A DNA stretch of 37,015 nucleotides from Halorubrum aidingense JCM 13560 (lineage in GTDB: Archaea > Halobacteriota > Halobacteria > Halobacteriales > Haloferacaceae), in assembly GCF_000336995.1 (NCBI RefSeq), contig NZ_AOJI01000033.1, positions 8,424-45,438 on the forward strand, given 5' to 3'. The position numbers and the translations under genes were made by a program. Below the pieces are notes generated by a model. The model searched no databases. It had not been told where the DNA came from and saw only the letters and a program-made list of their open reading frames with translations. Shown in pieces: positions 14,817 through 23,305 of the stretch; positions within the stretch are counted from its first letter, which is position 1; the number at the start of each line of letters is the position of its first letter.

Positions 14817-14928
14817 GTGGTGACTTGCACCACCTCGGCGGAAAAGGATTCGCGTCGTGGCGATCCGTGCCCCGTATCGACCGTCTGCGGGGTCGCTGAG
14901 TGTCGTCCGAGTTGCCGAGAGCGGACCG

Positions 14929-14936
14929 CTTATGAA
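14929..14936 (+). promoter_or_regulatory. TATA-like element of the first MFS gene
   Basis: GCTTATGA at 14929-14936 is 25-32 bases before the ATG at 14961. Confidence 0.5.
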
Positions 14937-14960
14937 TCGGGCTGCGGTGGCTGACGGTGG

Positions 14961-16157
14961 ATGGACCGCACCTACTGGCGGACGGTGTCGCTCGTCACGC
15001 TGTGGCAGGTCTCTGCGAGCATCTGTTATTACACCGTGTTCGCGGCGACGCCCTTCTTCCGAGACGAATTCGGGCTCTCGCGCTTCGAGGTCGGGATCGT
15101 CGTGACGACGCTCACCCTCGGCTACGCGGTCTTCCTGCTCCCCGTCGGTGCGCTCACGGACCGGTTCGGGGAGCGACGGACGCTCTCGCTCGGGCTCGTC
15201 GGTCTCTCCGCCGGGATGCTCCTCGTCGCGGGCGCGCCCACCTACGCGCTGCTTTTGGCCGCCGTCTTCTTGCTCGGCTCGGTGTACAGCACCGCGATGC
15301 CCGGCACGAACAAGGCGGTGTACGACAGCATCGCCCCCGGGCGGCAGAACATGGCGATGGGTATCAAACAGGTCGGCGTCACCGGTGGGAGCGGAATTAG
15401 TGCGCTGCTCGTCACCGGACTGGCTGGATACTTTTTCTGGGAGGTCGGCTTCCTCATTGCCGCCGTTTTCGGCGTCGTCGTGGCGGGGGGCTTTTCGATC
15501 TTGTACCGCGGTGCGGGCGGCAGCGGTACGACCGACTCCCCGGAACTCCGCGGATTGGCGAACAACCGCCCGTACCTGCTGCTCGCGGTCTCCGGGCTGT
15601 TCCTCGGTGCGGCGCTGTTCACGACGACGGGATACACCGTCTTGTACGTCGAGGAGTCCATCGGCGCGTCCGTCGCGTTCAGCGGCGTCGTGCTCGCGAT
15701 CGTGCAACTGTTCGGCAGCGGCGGTCGACTCCTCGGAGGGTGGCTCTCAGATCACCTCCCGGGAGACCCGCAGACCCGAATCGGCGGGATCCTGCTCGTC
15801 CAGACCGTCGCGAGCGCGGTCCTGTTCCTCGTCGTCGCTCGGACGACGACGCCGACGAACGCCGGCGTCGCCTTCGCCGCCCTCGGCTTCTTCGTGCTCG
15901 GGTTCACCGGCGTCTACTACTCCTGTATGGCGACGCTCGTCCCCGCCGAGCAGATGGGGAGTGCCACGGCCGGCTGTCAGCTCGCGCTGACCTCGGGGGC
16001 ACTGTTCGCGCCGCCCGCGTTCGGCTACCTCGCCGACACGCTCGATTACCGGGCGAGTTGGACGCTCCTCGCCGGCATCTGTCTCGTCGCCGCCGTGCTC
16101 GTCGTCGCCGTCATCCGCTCGGAGCCGCCGGTCGGCGAGACCGCGATGGCGGAGTGA
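14961..16157 (+). CDS. MFS transporter
   Basis: 398 residues with the 12-helix pattern of the major facilitator superfamily. The cytoplasmic loop 2-3 motif is PVGALTDRFGERRTLSLGL, a good match to the MFS signature G-x-L-x-D-R-x-G-x-R. A GIKQVGVTGGSGISALL stretch in helices 4-5 resembles organic-anion or cyanate-type permeases, but the substrate cannot be fixed. It sits divergent from the acyl-CoA dehydrogenase gene, 144 bp apart, and 126 bp upstream of a second MFS gene in the same direction. The neighbourhood suggests transport of a carboxylate or related metabolite, by inference. Confidence 0.87.
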   Translation: MDRTYWRTVSLVTLWQVSASICYYTVFAATPFFRDEFGLSRFEVGIVVTTLTLGYAVFLLPVGALTDRFGERRTLSLGLVGLSAGMLLVAGAPTYALLLAAVFLLGSVYSTAMPGTNKAVYDSIAPGRQNMAMGIKQVGVTGGSGISALLVTGLAGYFFWEVGFLIAAVFGVVVAGGFSILYRGAGGSGTTDSPELRGLANNRPYLLLAVSGLFLGAALFTTTGYTVLYVEESIGASVAFSGVVLAIVQLFGSGGRLLGGWLSDHLPGDPQTRIGGILLVQTVASAVLFLVVARTTTPTNAGVAFAALGFFVLGFTGVYYSCMATLVPAEQMGSATAGCQLALTSGALFAPPAFGYLADTLDYRASWTLLAGICLVAAVLVVAVIRSEPPVGETAMAE

Positions 16158-16283
16158 ACCGTCGCTCGCTGACGAGCGTCCCCGTCCGTCGACGACCCGT
16201 ACCGCTTCCTGACCGGGCGGTGCTCGCGGCAACCCCGGCGGCTACCCCCGGACCTATCACGCCCCACGGAGAACGCGCTTCCA

Positions 16284-17552
16284 ATGGATTCCGCCGAGCG
16301 ACGGATCGTGGCGTTCACCGCCGGGTCACACGGGCTCGTTCACACCTACGAGCTCTCGATCCCGATCCTGTTGACGGTGTGGGTCGCGGAGTTCTCGACG
16401 ACGGCGGCGGTCCTCGGACTGGTGGTCACCCTCGGCTACGGGCTGTTCGGCGTCGGCGCGCTCCCGGGGGGCATCCTCGTCGACCGGTTCGGGTCCAAGC
16501 CGCTCATCCTCGCCTGTCTCGGCGGGATGGCGGGGTCGTTTCTCCTCGTGAGCGTCGCGCCCAACCTCCTGACGCTCGCGGTCGCGATCGCCGTCTGGGG
16601 GGTCACCGCAAGCGTCTACCACCCGGCGGGGCTGTCGCTGCTTTCGAAGTCGGTCGCTCAGCGTGGCACCGCGCTCGGGTACCACGGGATCGGCGGCAAT
16701 CTCGGGATCGCGCTCGGTCCGCTGGCGACCGCGCTCCTGTTGTTGGCGTTCGACTGGCGGATCGTCGCGGCCGCACTCACGGTTCCCGCGGTCGTCGTCG
16801 CGGCCTACGGGCTCACCGTCGACGTCGGTGTGACGGCGCCGGACACCGAGGAAGACGCTGACGCCGCCACCGACGCTGACGCCACCGGCGGTACCAAAGG
16901 CGAGATCTCGCTGTCGAACATCGCCGACGACACGCGAGTCCTGATCGCCGGCGGGTTCCTGATCGTCTTCGCGTTCGTCACGTTCAGCGGGCTCTACTAC
17001 CGCACGTTCCTCACGTTCCTCCCGGACCTGCTCGGCGACGCGATCGGCGGTCTGATCGACGTCCAGCTCATCGATCCCGACAGCCCGTACGCCGAGGAGT
17101 TCGACGTGGGTCGGTACCTGTACGTCGCCGTGCTCATGGTCGGCGTGCCCGGGCAGTATCTCGGCGGCCGGATCGCCGACCGAATGCGGCCGGAACGCGG
17201 GCTGTTGGTCGTCATGTCGGTGCTGGCGGTGCTCGCGCTGCTGTTCGTCCCCGCCGGCGAGTCCACCGCGACGTTCCTCGCGGTCTCGCTGCTGCTCGGC
17301 GTCGCGCTGTTCACGGTCCAGCCGCTGTCGCAGGCGACGGTCGCCGCCTACTCTCCGAGCGAGGCTCGCGGCATCTCGTTCGGCTACACCTATCTCGGTA
17401 TCTTCGGCGTCGGCTCGCTCGGCGCCGCCCTCGCGGGGGCGGTCCTCACCCGAGCGGGACCGCGAGAGCTGTTCTTCGTGCTCGCAGGCATCGCGGCCCT
17501 CGGCGCCCTCTCCGCGGCCGCCGTCGCCCGGTTCGCGATCCGACAGGACTGA
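16284..17552 (+). CDS. MFS transporter, Fsr-like branch
   Basis: 422 residues, 12-helix MFS type. The N-terminal SHGLVHTYELSIPILLTVW and the motif VYHPAGLSLLSK in helix 4 resemble the fosmidomycin-resistance (Fsr) branch. The loop 2-3 signature is GGILVDRFGSKPLIL. A long acidic central loop (TEEDADAATDADATGGTKG) joins the halves, and helices 7-8 are separated by an insertion of about 45 residues (LIDVQLIDPDSPYAEEFDVG) predicted outside the membrane. No obvious TATA element lies directly before the ATG, so it may be transcribed with the preceding MFS gene. Substrate unknown; efflux is as likely as uptake. Confidence 0.86.
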   Translation: MDSAERRIVAFTAGSHGLVHTYELSIPILLTVWVAEFSTTAAVLGLVVTLGYGLFGVGALPGGILVDRFGSKPLILACLGGMAGSFLLVSVAPNLLTLAVAIAVWGVTASVYHPAGLSLLSKSVAQRGTALGYHGIGGNLGIALGPLATALLLLAFDWRIVAAALTVPAVVVAAYGLTVDVGVTAPDTEEDADAATDADATGGTKGEISLSNIADDTRVLIAGGFLIVFAFVTFSGLYYRTFLTFLPDLLGDAIGGLIDVQLIDPDSPYAEEFDVGRYLYVAVLMVGVPGQYLGGRIADRMRPERGLLVVMSVLAVLALLFVPAGESTATFLAVSLLLGVALFTVQPLSQATVAAYSPSEARGISFGYTYLGIFGVGSLGAALAGAVLTRAGPRELFFVLAGIAALGALSAAAVARFAIRQD

Positions 17553-17569
17553 CGGCCGAGATGCCGGTA

Positions 17570-17577
17570 TTTATAAA
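17570..17577 (+). promoter_or_regulatory. TATA box of the uspA-like gene
   Basis: TTTATAAA at 17570-17577 lies 24-31 bases before the ATG at 17601, a near-ideal archaeal TATA box for a leaderless transcript. It also shows that the ATG at 17577 is not the start. Confidence 0.65.
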
Positions 17578-17600
17578 TGCGGTGTGAGGAATCGTGTTAT

Positions 17601-18059
17601 ATGTACCACGTCCTGTTGCCGATCGACATCGAGGCCGATCGCGCTCGCTCGCAGGTGACGCTGTTGGAATCACTCCCGATCGACCCTGACGAGGTCACCG
17701 CCACCGTGTTACACGTGTACGAGTCGGTCGACGCGCCGGCCGACGAGGCGGGATCGGCCGTCATCGACGAGATCAACGAGTCGATCGAGGAGCTCAGGGG
17801 CGTCCCGGACTCGGTGGAACTCGTCGAGGCGCGTCTCGACGAACTGGGGATCTCACACGACCGGGAGCTGCACGTCGGCGACGCCGCCGAGGCGATCGAC
17901 TCGGTCGCCCGCGCCCGCGACGTCGACGCCATCGTGCTCGGGATGCGCAAGCGCTCGCCGGTCGGTAAGGCGCTGTTCGGGAGCGTCAGCCAGACGGTTC
18001 TGCTCAACGCCGACCGCCCGGTGATCGTCGGAAAGCCGTCCGACGGCGACGACGCCTAG
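17601..18059 (+). CDS. UspA-family universal stress protein
   Basis: 152 residues from the ATG at 17601 (MYHVLLPIDIEADRARSQVT). Single Usp domain with the first strand YHVLLPID, the ATVLHVYE strand, and the C-terminal nucleotide-loop region IVLGMRKRSPVGKALFGSVSQ. The classical G-x2-G-x9-G(S/T) loop is only partly matched, so ATP binding is uncertain. Usp proteins are small cytoplasmic stress or transporter-associated proteins, often beside membrane transporters in haloarchaea, as here after two MFS genes. Its own strong TATA box suggests independent expression. Confidence 0.9.
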   Translation: MYHVLLPIDIEADRARSQVTLLESLPIDPDEVTATVLHVYESVDAPADEAGSAVIDEINESIEELRGVPDSVELVEARLDELGISHDRELHVGDAAEAIDSVARARDVDAIVLGMRKRSPVGKALFGSVSQTVLLNADRPVIVGKPSDGDDA

Positions 18060-18084
18060 CGCCTCGCTCCGGGCCCACTCGTTC

Positions 18085-19524
18085 TCACGCCGTCGCTGCG
18101 TCGATCAGCGCGGCGAGTGAGCCCGTCCCCCTCTCCGTCTCCTTCCCCGTCTCCGACTCCTTCTCACCCGCGCCCGTGACGGTCCCCGCAACCGAGTCGA
18201 CGGCAGCCGTCAGCCGCTCGGGATCGATGCCCGTCCCGGCGAGCAACCCCTCGGTCTTCGCTCGAGTTTCGGCGGCGGACATCGGCGTCTCAGGCTCTCC
18301 GAGTGGAGTACTCACCGAGCGCTCGTGCGTCTCACCGCCGGCCGTCACGGCGACGTCGGCGCCCCACTCCTCGGGGAACCGCCGCTCGACCGCGTCGTCC
18401 GTCGAGACGTTCGTCGCGTCCATCAGGCGCCGTAGCTCGGGATCGTCCCACTGGGGGGGATCCTCGAACCGCCCGACCGCCCGGAGGAAGGGCTCGGCGC
18501 CGGCCGACCCGGCCGTCAGCGTCAGCGCGGCGGCGAACGGCGCCGAGAACTGGCAGTCGACGAAACTCGTCGGGCGGCGCTTCGCCTCGATGGGGTCTCC
18601 GGTCAGTCGGATGCCTGGGCTCGGGATCGCGACGTCGATCGCCTCGACGGCGTCGGCGTCGACCTCGGGAGCGATCGCCCGCAGGGCGTCGATCGCGGCG
18701 TGCAGGTACCGACAGCACGGGTACGGCTTCCGCCCCGTCTCAGCCAGCGCGTCGCGAGATTCCAGCCGATCGAACGCCGCGAGGTTCGGATCGTCGGTGT
18801 AGCCCGTCAAGAACCCGTACTCGCCGTCTATCGGGTCGGCGGCGCCGACGACCCCGGCGGCCGCGAGCGTCGTCGCTTCAACCCCACGGCGGGCGGCGAG
18901 TCCCGGATGGAGTCGCTTGTTCCACGCCCCGTTCGCGAGGAACTGCAGGGAGCCGGCCGCCTGACTCCCGGCGATCCCGAGTGCGTTCCGGAGTTCCGGG
19001 GCGTCGAGCCCGCGGGCGACACCGGCGGCGGCGACGGCCCCGAAGGTGCCGCAGGTGGCCGTGACGTGGAAGCCACGGTCGTAGTGCGAGTCCGGACCGA
19101 CCGCCTCTCCGACGGTGCAAGCGACATCGTACCCGGCGGCGACGCCCGCGAGGAATCGGTCCGCGCTCGCGTCGGCACCCTCCGCGGCCGCGAGCGCGGC
19201 GGCGATCACCGGGGCGCCGGGATGTAACGAGGACGGGAGATGGGTGTCGTCGAAATCGAGGCTGTGCGCGAGCGCGCCGTTCGCGAACGCGGCGTCGGCG
19301 GGGGTCATCCGCTCGCCGCTCGGCAAGACGGTCGCCGTCGCGTCCGTCTCGGGATCGGGCGTCGGCCCCGAAAGGTCCCGTATCCCGTCGAGTATCGCGG
19401 GCGAGGAGTCCGCGTGCGCCGCCCCGCCTATCGTCACGGCGAACCAGTCGAGGAGGTGCGCCGGGAGGTCCGGCCTGTCGGCGTCGACGCGCTCGCAGTG
19501 GTCGACGATCCGGTCTGTGACCAT
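18085..19524 (-). CDS. MmgE/PrpD family protein
   Basis: 479 residues from the ATG at 19524. The MmgE/PrpD family includes 2-methylcitrate dehydratase and cis-aconitate decarboxylase. Recognisable blocks are FANGALAHSLDFDDTHLPSS (the family's HS-x-D-F-D-D-T motif), HPGAPVIAAALAAAE, GFHVTATCGTFGAVAAAG, ALGIAGSQAAGSLQFL and KPYPCCRYLHAAIDAL. Residues after about 445 are a hydrophilic Glu/Thr-rich segment ending AALIDAATA. The active-site residues of the dehydratase branch cannot be confidently separated from the decarboxylase branch by eye. The substrate is probably a tricarboxylate or branched dicarboxylate. It is convergent with uspA and has its own TATA-like element (minus-strand TCTTGATAC, 19546-19554). 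Confidence 0.87.
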   Translation of the reverse strand: MVTDRIVDHCERVDADRPDLPAHLLDWFAVTIGGAAHADSSPAILDGIRDLSGPTPDPETDATATVLPSGERMTPADAAFANGALAHSLDFDDTHLPSSLHPGAPVIAAALAAAEGADASADRFLAGVAAGYDVACTVGEAVGPDSHYDRGFHVTATCGTFGAVAAAGVARGLDAPELRNALGIAGSQAAGSLQFLANGAWNKRLHPGLAARRGVEATTLAAAGVVGAADPIDGEYGFLTGYTDDPNLAAFDRLESRDALAETGRKPYPCCRYLHAAIDALRAIAPEVDADAVEAIDVAIPSPGIRLTGDPIEAKRRPTSFVDCQFSAPFAAALTLTAGSAGAEPFLRAVGRFEDPPQWDDPELRRLMDATNVSTDDAVERRFPEEWGADVAVTAGGETHERSVSTPLGEPETPMSAAETRAKTEGLLAGTGIDPERLTAAVDSVAGTVTGAGEKESETGKETERGTGSLAALIDAATA

Positions 19525-19646
19525 ACGGGCGCGTGAACAGCGGGCGGTATCAAGATTCGCGTGTCGGCAGGTGCAAGGGCGACGTGTCGGCAGGAGAGGT
19601 CGGAACCGACGACGGACCGGGGGCACGCCCGACGCCGGAGTCCCGC

Positions 19647-20948
19647 TCAGACCGTGTGTTTCGCTTCCTCGGGATCGTCGACCACGTCGAGTCCGCGGTT
19701 GTTGACCGCGTACGGGTCGAGCCCCTGCTCTTGGAGGAACTGCTTATAAAGGCGCTCCGCGGTCTCACCGTCTTTCTGCTTGTCGCTGGCGTGGTCGCAC
19801 AGCTCGATCAGGTTCTCGGGGACGTCGTTCTCGTGGACGATCCAGTGGTTGATCGTGTCCGAGAGCCGCCGGATCGGCGAGGTGAAGTGGCCATAGATGT
19901 CGAAGTTGAGCGCGTGGTGGCCGCCGAACGGGTCGTTCATGTACTTCGCTCGGGGCATCACCTTCAACACGGCGCGTTGGATCTTGTTGAGCTGGCGGTC
20001 CGGAGCCGTCTCTAAGGCGGCGTTGACGGCCTTACGCGGGTCGTCGCCCCACGCGTCGCCGGGGATCGAGACGCCGTCGAGCTCCTGTATCTCTTGGAGC
20101 GCCTTGCTCCACTGATCGGGCGTCGGCTGCGGGTGGACGCGGTACATCGCCTCGACGCCGCGGTCCCACATCAGGGTGTGCGTCACCGCCTTGTTCGCTT
20201 TGAGCATCGACTCCTCGATGATGGTGTGCGCGCGGTCGCGGCTCGGGTTCAACACGAGCGAACCGTCCTCCTTGCGCTGCTCGTGCATCCGGTCGGCCAG
20301 CTCGTAGGCGAGCGCGTTCTCCTCGCCGAGGGGTAATGAGGGGTCTTCCAACCGCTCCTCGCACTCCTTGTAGGTGAGCCGCTCGTCGGAGTTGATGACG
20401 GATTTGTAGATATCGATGTCTTCGAACGAGAGCGTCTCGTCGTCGATTTCCATCTCGACGGTGTGTGCGAGCCGATCCTCCTCGGGGACGAGCGAGCAGA
20501 CCGTCTCGGCGAGCACGGGCGGGAGCATGTGGATCGTGTACGCGGGGAGGTAGACGGTGTTGGCCCGCTGGACGGCCTCCTCCCACATCGCGGTGTCGGG
20601 GGTGACGTAGTGGGTCACGTCGGCGATGTGGACCCACAGCCGGTAGGCGCCCTCCTCGCGCTTAATGGAGATGGCGTCGTCGAAGTCCTGCGCGTCGACG
20701 GGGTCGGTCGTCCACGTGGTGAGGTCTCGGAGGTCCTGCCGCTCGTCGATCTCCGACTCGATCTCGTCGTACACGCCCTCGGTCCGGGCCTCGGCCTCTC
20801 GGAGGACGTCGCTCGGGAACTCGTCGCGGATCTCGAACTCCTCGAACAGCTCCGTCCGTTTCTCTGCGAGGCGGTCGGCCAGTGCCTCCGTGATCGTCAC
20901 GGGGCCTTGGTCCTCGGCGGAGCCCGGTTTCGGCTCGTCGTCTGACAT
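19647..20948 (-). CDS. rnr: RNB-domain exoribonuclease (RNase R/II-like)
   Basis: 433 residues made up almost only of the RNB catalytic domain, which degrades RNA 3' to 5' hydrolytically with Mg2+. The acidic cluster D82-x5-D88-x-D90-D91 (TDPVDAQDFDDA) has the spacing of the bacterial RNase II active site. Other motifs are WVHIADVTHYV, YTIHMLPPVLAET and HFTSPIRRLSD. Bacterial RNase R has cold-shock and S1 RNA-binding domains; these are absent, as reported for haloarchaeal homologues. Haloarchaea lack an exosome and use this enzyme for RNA decay, so it is probably important. A TATA-like stretch (minus-strand CCTTTCTAAC, about 20970-20979) precedes the start. Confidence 0.93.
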   Translation of the reverse strand: MSDDEPKPGSAEDQGPVTITEALADRLAEKRTELFEEFEIRDEFPSDVLREAEARTEGVYDEIESEIDERQDLRDLTTWTTDPVDAQDFDDAISIKREEGAYRLWVHIADVTHYVTPDTAMWEEAVQRANTVYLPAYTIHMLPPVLAETVCSLVPEEDRLAHTVEMEIDDETLSFEDIDIYKSVINSDERLTYKECEERLEDPSLPLGEENALAYELADRMHEQRKEDGSLVLNPSRDRAHTIIEESMLKANKAVTHTLMWDRGVEAMYRVHPQPTPDQWSKALQEIQELDGVSIPGDAWGDDPRKAVNAALETAPDRQLNKIQRAVLKVMPRAKYMNDPFGGHHALNFDIYGHFTSPIRRLSDTINHWIVHENDVPENLIELCDHASDKQKDGETAERLYKQFLQEQGLDPYAVNNRGLDVVDDPEEAKHTV

Positions 20949-21051
20949 ACGGTGACCAACGCGGGTCCGTTAGAAAGGCCTGTCGGGGACGCGGGCGGTC
21001 CCGTGTCAGCGTCGTCGCCGCGGGCGTCTCGTCACCCGGTACCCACCGGGG

Positions 21052-21357
21052 CTACCGGTCGCGCTCGGACCGCCTCGTCGACTCGCCGGCGGCGACGGCG
21101 TCGGCGTACCGGCCGAGAAACTCCTCCCGCGTGAGGCCGTCGGACTCGATCGAGAGGATCAGCGATTCGAGCCCGTCGCGGGGCTGGTGGCAGATCTCGT
21201 CGTCGCAGTCGGTACAGAGGTACTCGAACTCCTTGTCGCGCCGGTTCCAGCGGTCGCCCTCCTTGTCGTACTCGCGCGCGTCCTCGCGTAGCACCGAGTC
21301 CCCACACGCGATACAGACCACCGTCCGCCGGTCCCGGCTCCTCCGGGCTCGCCACAT
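21052..21357 (-). CDS. Small zinc-ribbon protein, conserved haloarchaeal
   Basis: 101 residues from the ATG at 21357 (MWRARRSRDRRTVVCIACGD). Two CxxC pairs, CIAC near residue 15 and CTDC near residue 48, would form one zinc ribbon separated by a charged helix (REDAREYDKEGDRWNRRDKE). A further Cys and His (EICHQP) follow. The C-terminal part LTREEFLGRYADAVAAGE is helical. A longer frame to 21492 adds an unlikely arginine/proline-rich leader. The purine-rich GAGAGAGGT before the ATG may act as a ribosome binding site. Function unknown; a nucleic acid or protein interaction role is inferred. Confidence 0.78.
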   Translation of the reverse strand: MWRARRSRDRRTVVCIACGDSVLREDAREYDKEGDRWNRRDKEFEYLCTDCDDEICHQPRDGLESLILSIESDGLTREEFLGRYADAVAAGESTRRSERDR

Positions 21358-21528
21358 ACCTCTCTCCTCGGTCCCACGGCACTTAGCGTTTGGTACGCGG
21401 CTGACGCCCGTCGGACGAGGCGGTCGCGGCTGTGCGCTCATCGTCTCGATCTCTCGATCCGGCCGAGCCACAGCTCCGACCGATCCGCACAACTACACAA
21501 CTATTACGATGGCCTCGTTTCTCTCGGT

Positions 21529-22008
21529 ATGACGATAACGGAATCCGACCTCCCGGGCGTCGGGAAGAAGTTCGAGATCGAACTGCGCGACGGCGCCATG
21601 ATCGTCGTCATCCACAACACGGGGAAACGCGAGCTGTTCCACCGGCCGGACCCGAACGCGGACTCCGAGAAGGCGTTCGAGTTCGACGACGACCTCGCCC
21701 GGAAGATCGGCTCGATCATCGAGGGGGCGTACTTCCAGCCGGTCGAGCCGGAGACGCAGGAGACGACGCTGCCCGGCGGGATACTCCTGGAGTGGTACGA
21801 ACTCCAGCCGGGATCGCCGCTCATCGGGGAGACGCTGGAGAGCGCGGACGTCGGCAACCGAACCGGCCTCGCGATCGTCGCGATCCAGCGCGACGACGAG
21901 GTCATCGACAGTCCGACCGCCGACACCACGCTCCGCGAGGGCGACACCGTCATCGGGGTCGGTACCCGCGAGAACTGCGCGGCGTTCGAGGAGATCCTCA
22001 CCGGATGA
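21529..22008 (+). CDS. KhtT-like regulatory subunit of a cation/proton antiporter (TrkA-C domain)
   Basis: 159 residues. The N-terminal about 65 residues (MTITESDLPGVGKKFEIELR) match the KhtT-type leading domain. Residues about 75-159 form a TrkA-C (RCK_C) domain with SPLIGETLESADV and REGDTVIGVGTRE, which in this family binds nucleotides or ions. In characterised systems KhtT gates the antiporter KhtU, which exports K+ in exchange for H+. Here the antiporter gene follows 61 bp downstream in the same direction, matching the khtTU arrangement. A TATA-like CTATTACG lies at about 21501-21508. Confidence 0.88.
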   Translation: MTITESDLPGVGKKFEIELRDGAMIVVIHNTGKRELFHRPDPNADSEKAFEFDDDLARKIGSIIEGAYFQPVEPETQETTLPGGILLEWYELQPGSPLIGETLESADVGNRTGLAIVAIQRDDEVIDSPTADTTLREGDTVIGVGTRENCAAFEEILTG

Positions 22009-22055
22009 ACGGCGCGCGCGCCGCGAGCGACTCGACCGCTCGGCCCGCCCCCCGG

Positions 22056-22062
22056 GGAGGTG
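22056..22062 (+). promoter_or_regulatory. Shine-Dalgarno site deciding the antiporter start
   Basis: GGAGGTG at 22056-22062, fully complementary to the haloarchaeal 16S 3' end, sits 7 bases before the GTG at 22070. It fixes that GTG as the start and suggests translation as a downstream gene of an operon. Confidence 0.75.
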
Positions 22063-22069
22063 GTCGGTA

Positions 22070-23305
22070 GTGGCGCTCCTCGAACTGGGGATCATGTTCG
22101 CGGCGATCGCCGGCGTCGGCGGCGTCGCGAACCGGCTCGGACAGTCGGTGATCCCCTTTTATATCGTCGCCGGGATGCTGCTCAGCGAGTTCGTGCTCGG
22201 TCGGGTCGCGCTGCCGATGCTCGGAACCGCGTACATCCCCGAGTCGGAGTTCATCGCGACCGGCGCCGAGCTGGGGATCGTCTTCCTGCTGTTTTTCCTC
22301 GGGCTGGAGTTCAACCTCGATCGCCTGCTCGACCGGCGGGGACAGATCGGCACCGCGGGGACGATCGACCTCGCCAACTTCGGCGTCGGGCTCGTCCTCG
22401 GGTGGTTCGTCTTCGGGGCGTTCCTGCCGGCGTTCCTGCTCGCGGGGATCGTGTACATCTCCTCGTCGGCGGTGATCACGAAGTCGCTCATCGACCTCGG
22501 CTGGATCGCCAACGACGAGGCCGAGCCGCTGCTCGGGACGCTCGTGTACGAGGACCTCTTCATCGCCGTCTACCTCGCGGTCGCCTCGGCGCTCGTGCTC
22601 GGCGGCGGGAGCGTCGCCGCGGCGGCGTTCGACATCGCGATCGCGGTCGGGTTCATCCTCGCGCTGCTCGCGGTGGTCGCGTTCGGCGAGCCCGTGTTCT
22701 CTCGGCTCGTCCGGACCGACAACCGCGAGTTCGTCGCGCTCCGGTCGATCGCCGCCGTGGTGTTGATCGCGGGCGCCGCGCTCGCGCTCGGCGTCAGCGA
22801 GGCGGTTGCCGCCTTCTTCGTCGGGATGGCGTTCTCGGCGACCGAGTACGTCCACGAGATCGAAGCGCTGCTCGAACCCGTCCGCGACACGTTCGCGGCG
22901 GTGTTCTTCTTCTGGATCGGACTCGTCACCGACCCGCTGCTGTTCGGCGACGTGATCTGGCTGATCGCGCTCGCCGTGCTCGTGACCACGCCGACGAAGT
23001 TCGTGACGGGCTTTTTCGGCGGTCGCGCGTTCGACCTCAACACCCGCCGGTCCACCCGAGTCGCGCTCGGGATGACGACCCGCGGGGAGTTCTCGCTGAT
23101 CATCGCGACGATCGCGGTGAGCGGGGCGGAGGCGGGCGTCTTCGACGCGGCGCTCGCCGCGACGCTCAACGCCTTCGCGGTCGGCTACGTGCTCGTGATG
23201 GCGATCCTCGGCACGACGCTGATGCAGTACTCGGAGCCGTTCGAGGCGGCCGCGATGTCGTGGTTGGGCGGGTCGACGGGCGAGACTGAGACTGGGCGTT
23301 TATAA
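22070..23305 (+). CDS. CPA2-family cation/proton antiporter (KhtU/KefB-like)
   Basis: 411 residues from the GTG at 22070. The protein is largely membrane-embedded with about 12 helices and motifs of the CPA2 family: GVANRLGQSVIPFYIVAGML, FLLFFLGLEFNLDRLLDRRG, ISSSAVITKSLIDLGW, YEDLFIAVYLAVASAL, and a late MTTRGEFSLIIATIAV segment typical of KefB/KhtU. There is no C-terminal TrkA-N domain; the regulatory part is supplied by the separate KhtT-like protein upstream. It probably exports K+ (or Na+) in exchange for H+ across the cytoplasmic membrane. In a halophile holding molar K+ this would serve ion and pH balance. The stop codon falls inside the first of several TTATAA motifs. Confidence 0.9.
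   Translation: MALLELGIMFAAIAGVGGVANRLGQSVIPFYIVAGMLLSEFVLGRVALPMLGTAYIPESEFIATGAELGIVFLLFFLGLEFNLDRLLDRRGQIGTAGTIDLANFGVGLVLGWFVFGAFLPAFLLAGIVYISSSAVITKSLIDLGWIANDEAEPLLGTLVYEDLFIAVYLAVASALVLGGGSVAAAAFDIAIAVGFILALLAVVAFGEPVFSRLVRTDNREFVALRSIAAVVLIAGAALALGVSEAVAAFFVGMAFSATEYVHEIEALLEPVRDTFAAVFFFWIGLVTDPLLFGDVIWLIALAVLVTTPTKFVTGFFGGRAFDLNTRRSTRVALGMTTRGEFSLIIATIAVSGAEAGVFDAALAATLNAFAVGYVLVMAILGTTLMQYSEPFEAAAMSWLGGSTGETETGRL

Noticed and set aside
18303..19064. 253-residue arginine-rich plus-strand frame
   Set aside because: Antisense to the MmgE/PrpD gene, with the arginine/proline/serine composition seen in all GC-rich shadow frames.
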